Source: Psychroflexus torquis ATCC 700755 | GTDB taxonomy: Bacteria; Bacteroidota; Bacteroidia; Flavobacteriales; Flavobacteriaceae | Assembly: GCF_000153485.2 (NCBI RefSeq) | Contig: NC_018721.1 | Span: forward strand, 3,658,001 to 3,722,000 | Direction: 5' to 3' | Length of the DNA stretch: 64,000 nt | Part shown: piece by piece, positions 62,693-64,000 of the stretch | Numbering within the stretch: position 1 is the stretch's first letter | How the letters are laid out: each line of letters begins with the position of its first letter | The notes under the pieces: model-generated | Databases searched by the model: none | What the model saw: only the letters and a program-made list of their open reading frames with translations | Told to the model about the DNA's origin: nothing | Made by a program: the position numbers and the translations under genes

Positions 62693-64000
62693 ATGAATCA
62701 AGATTATATCACACCAGACCAATGGTCGATTAAAGAAGACGGATTTGAAATTGATAACGTTCAATCTTCAGAGAGCTTATTTAGTATAGGAAATGGCTCG
62801 ATGGGACAACGTGCCAATTTTGAAGAAACTTATACAGGGCCAAGCTTTCAGGGAAGCTATATTGGAGGCGTCTATTATCCAGATAAAACTAGAGTTGGCT
62901 GGTGGAAAAACGGATATCCAGAGTATTTCTCTAAAGTGCTAAATGCACCCAACTGGATAGGAATTAATGTGATGGTCAATGATGAAACCCTTGATTTGTT
63001 TAGCTGTAAAAAGATAGATAAATTTAGTCGTGAACTCAATATGAAAGAAGGCTGGCTTGGCAGAAGTTTTGAAGCAACACTTCAGAACGACACCATTGTA
63101 AAAGTAAATGTCAAGCGGTTTTTGAGTTTGGAGCATGAAGAATTGGGTGCCATAAAGTATGATATTACTCCTTTAAATACAAAGGCGAAAATCACTTATC
63201 AACCTTATTTAGATTCTGGGATTACAAACCAAGATACCAATTGGGATGATCAGTTTTGGCAAACCACTTATAAAGAAGTTGACCAAAACCAGGGGTTTAT
63301 AAGATCTCATACGCTTAAAACCTTTTATGAGGTTTGTTCTTTTATGGAATCTAAGGTATTTCTTAATAGTAAAGAACTAAGCACTCAGGGGGAATCTCTT
63401 CAAAAAGAGATGGAGGTTTCCATTTCATTTTCAGAGTATGTGGCCAAGGGGAGCACATTCAGCATTCATAAATTTGCAGGCTATACGACCTCTTTAAATC
63501 ATGATAAAACAGAACTTATTTCTGCAGCAAAATCCATCTTGAAAATGGCGGCTGATAAGGGTTTTGATACTTTGCTTCAATCTCAAAAAGAAGCTTGGGA
63601 TAAAATTTGGCAAATGAGTGATATTACAATTGAGGGGGATGTGAAAGCCCAGCAGGGGATTAGGTTTAATATTTTTCAACTTAACCAAACCTACACGGGG
63701 ACAGATCATAGATTGAACATTGGTCCAAAAGGATTTACTGGAGAAAAATACGGTGGAAGCACTTACTGGGATACCGAAGCCTATTGTATACCTTTCTATA
63801 TGGCTACCAAAGATCAACATGTCGCTAGAAACTTATTGAAATACAGATATAACCACTTAGGTAAAGCCATTGAAAATGCAGAAAAACTCGGTTTTTCAAA
63901 TGGTGCTGCTTTATATCCTATGGTCACTATGGATGGAGAGGAGTCTCATAACGAATGGGAAATTACCTTCGAAGAAATACATCGAAATGGTGCTATTGCT
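62693..64000 (+). CDS. GH65 maltose phosphorylase-like enzyme, C-terminus outside window
   Basis: An open frame of 436 codons starts at ATG 62693 and is still open at the window end. N-terminal beta-sandwich motifs (SLFSIGNGSMGQRANFEE, YIGGVYYPDKT) and the barrel segment GGSTYWDTEAYCIPFYMAT are those of GH65 phosphorylases. The segment EESHNEWEITFEEIHRNG near the edge holds the catalytic acid Glu region. It would phosphorolyse maltose (or another alpha-glucobiose) to glucose and beta-glucose-1-phosphate. The order transporter, pgmB, GH65 fits maltose; kojibiose or trehalose cannot be excluded. Confidence 0.92.
   Translation, partial: MNQDYITPDQWSIKEDGFEIDNVQSSESLFSIGNGSMGQRANFEETYTGPSFQGSYIGGVYYPDKTRVGWWKNGYPEYFSKVLNAPNWIGINVMVNDETLDLFSCKKIDKFSRELNMKEGWLGRSFEATLQNDTIVKVNVKRFLSLEHEELGAIKYDITPLNTKAKITYQPYLDSGITNQDTNWDDQFWQTTYKEVDQNQGFIRSHTLKTFYEVCSFMESKVFLNSKELSTQGESLQKEMEVSISFSEYVAKGSTFSIHKFAGYTTSLNHDKTELISAAKSILKMAADKGFDTLLQSQKEAWDKIWQMSDITIEGDVKAQQGIRFNIFQLNQTYTGTDHRLNIGPKGFTGEKYGGSTYWDTEAYCIPFYMATKDQHVARNLLKYRYNHLGKAIENAEKLGFSNGAALYPMVTMDGEESHNEWEITFEEIHRNGAIA

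Overview
The window reads as a low-G+C chromosome segment from a marine or sea-ice member of the Flavobacteriia (Bacteroidetes). The grounds are two SusC/SusD outer-membrane uptake loci, several secreted proteins ending in a type IX secretion (T9SS) sorting domain, a FG-GAP surface protein, a dnaX gene of the flavobacterial type, and interspersed GTCATTCCGA...TCAGAATGAC repeats. The many broken genes and insertion sequences recall Psychroflexus torquis-like genomes; that name is an inference, not a match.

Layout. 1-12.0 kb is mostly core: a membrane cluster (DUF4129, membrane protein, SpoIIM-like, divergent RDD and TRIC-type channel), a cyclophilin lipoprotein, a CoA-type Nudix hydrolase, a lysophospholipid acyltransferase, an aldo/keto reductase with a frameshift at its 5' end, dnaX-miaE, and a frameshifted succinate-semialdehyde dehydrogenase. 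12.7-21.5 kb holds a YqaE-like small protein and a five-gene operon: secreted ELWxxDGT-like protein, SusC, SusD, lipoprotein, di-heme cytochrome c peroxidase. 21.6-34.5 kb is a decay zone: two acetyltransferase remnants, a truncated MBL-fold hydrolase, an orphan T9SS domain, a giant repeat adhesin split by an ISAs1-family element, an IS982-family element beside a dead ISL3-like transposase, then an intact GH16 laminarinase-type enzyme.

34.6-45.3 kb carries a nonsense-mutated S9 peptidase, a GTCAT/ATGAC repeat array, an IS66-like remnant cut by a MITE, a PH-domain pseudogene, and an intact two-gene module: a UvrD/Rep-type helicase with a RelE-like N-terminus and ankyrin repeats, plus an all-helical partner. 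A 2-kb array of about 14 of the same repeats follows. The module differs in codon use and base composition from its surroundings, is undamaged, and lies between same-orientation repeat arrays, so it is the best candidate here for an undescribed (possibly defensive) system. 45.3-50.5 kb has a FG-GAP/T9SS gene cut by the second IS982 copy and a CocE/NonD hydrolase, both preceded by the same ~180-bp sequence.

50.6-64 kb is a coherent alpha-glucan/maltose utilisation locus. Leftward run SusC, SusD, SusE-like lipoprotein and a secreted GH13 alpha-amylase; rightward run a LacI-type regulator, an MFS sugar transporter, beta-phosphoglucomutase and a GH65 phosphorylase (cut by the window end). Starch or other alpha-glucan would be cut outside, taken up as oligosaccharides through SusCD, moved to the cytoplasm by the MFS protein, phosphorolysed by GH65 to glucose plus beta-glucose-1-phosphate, and the latter converted to glucose-6-phosphate. 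No rRNA, intact tRNA, or CRISPR array was seen.
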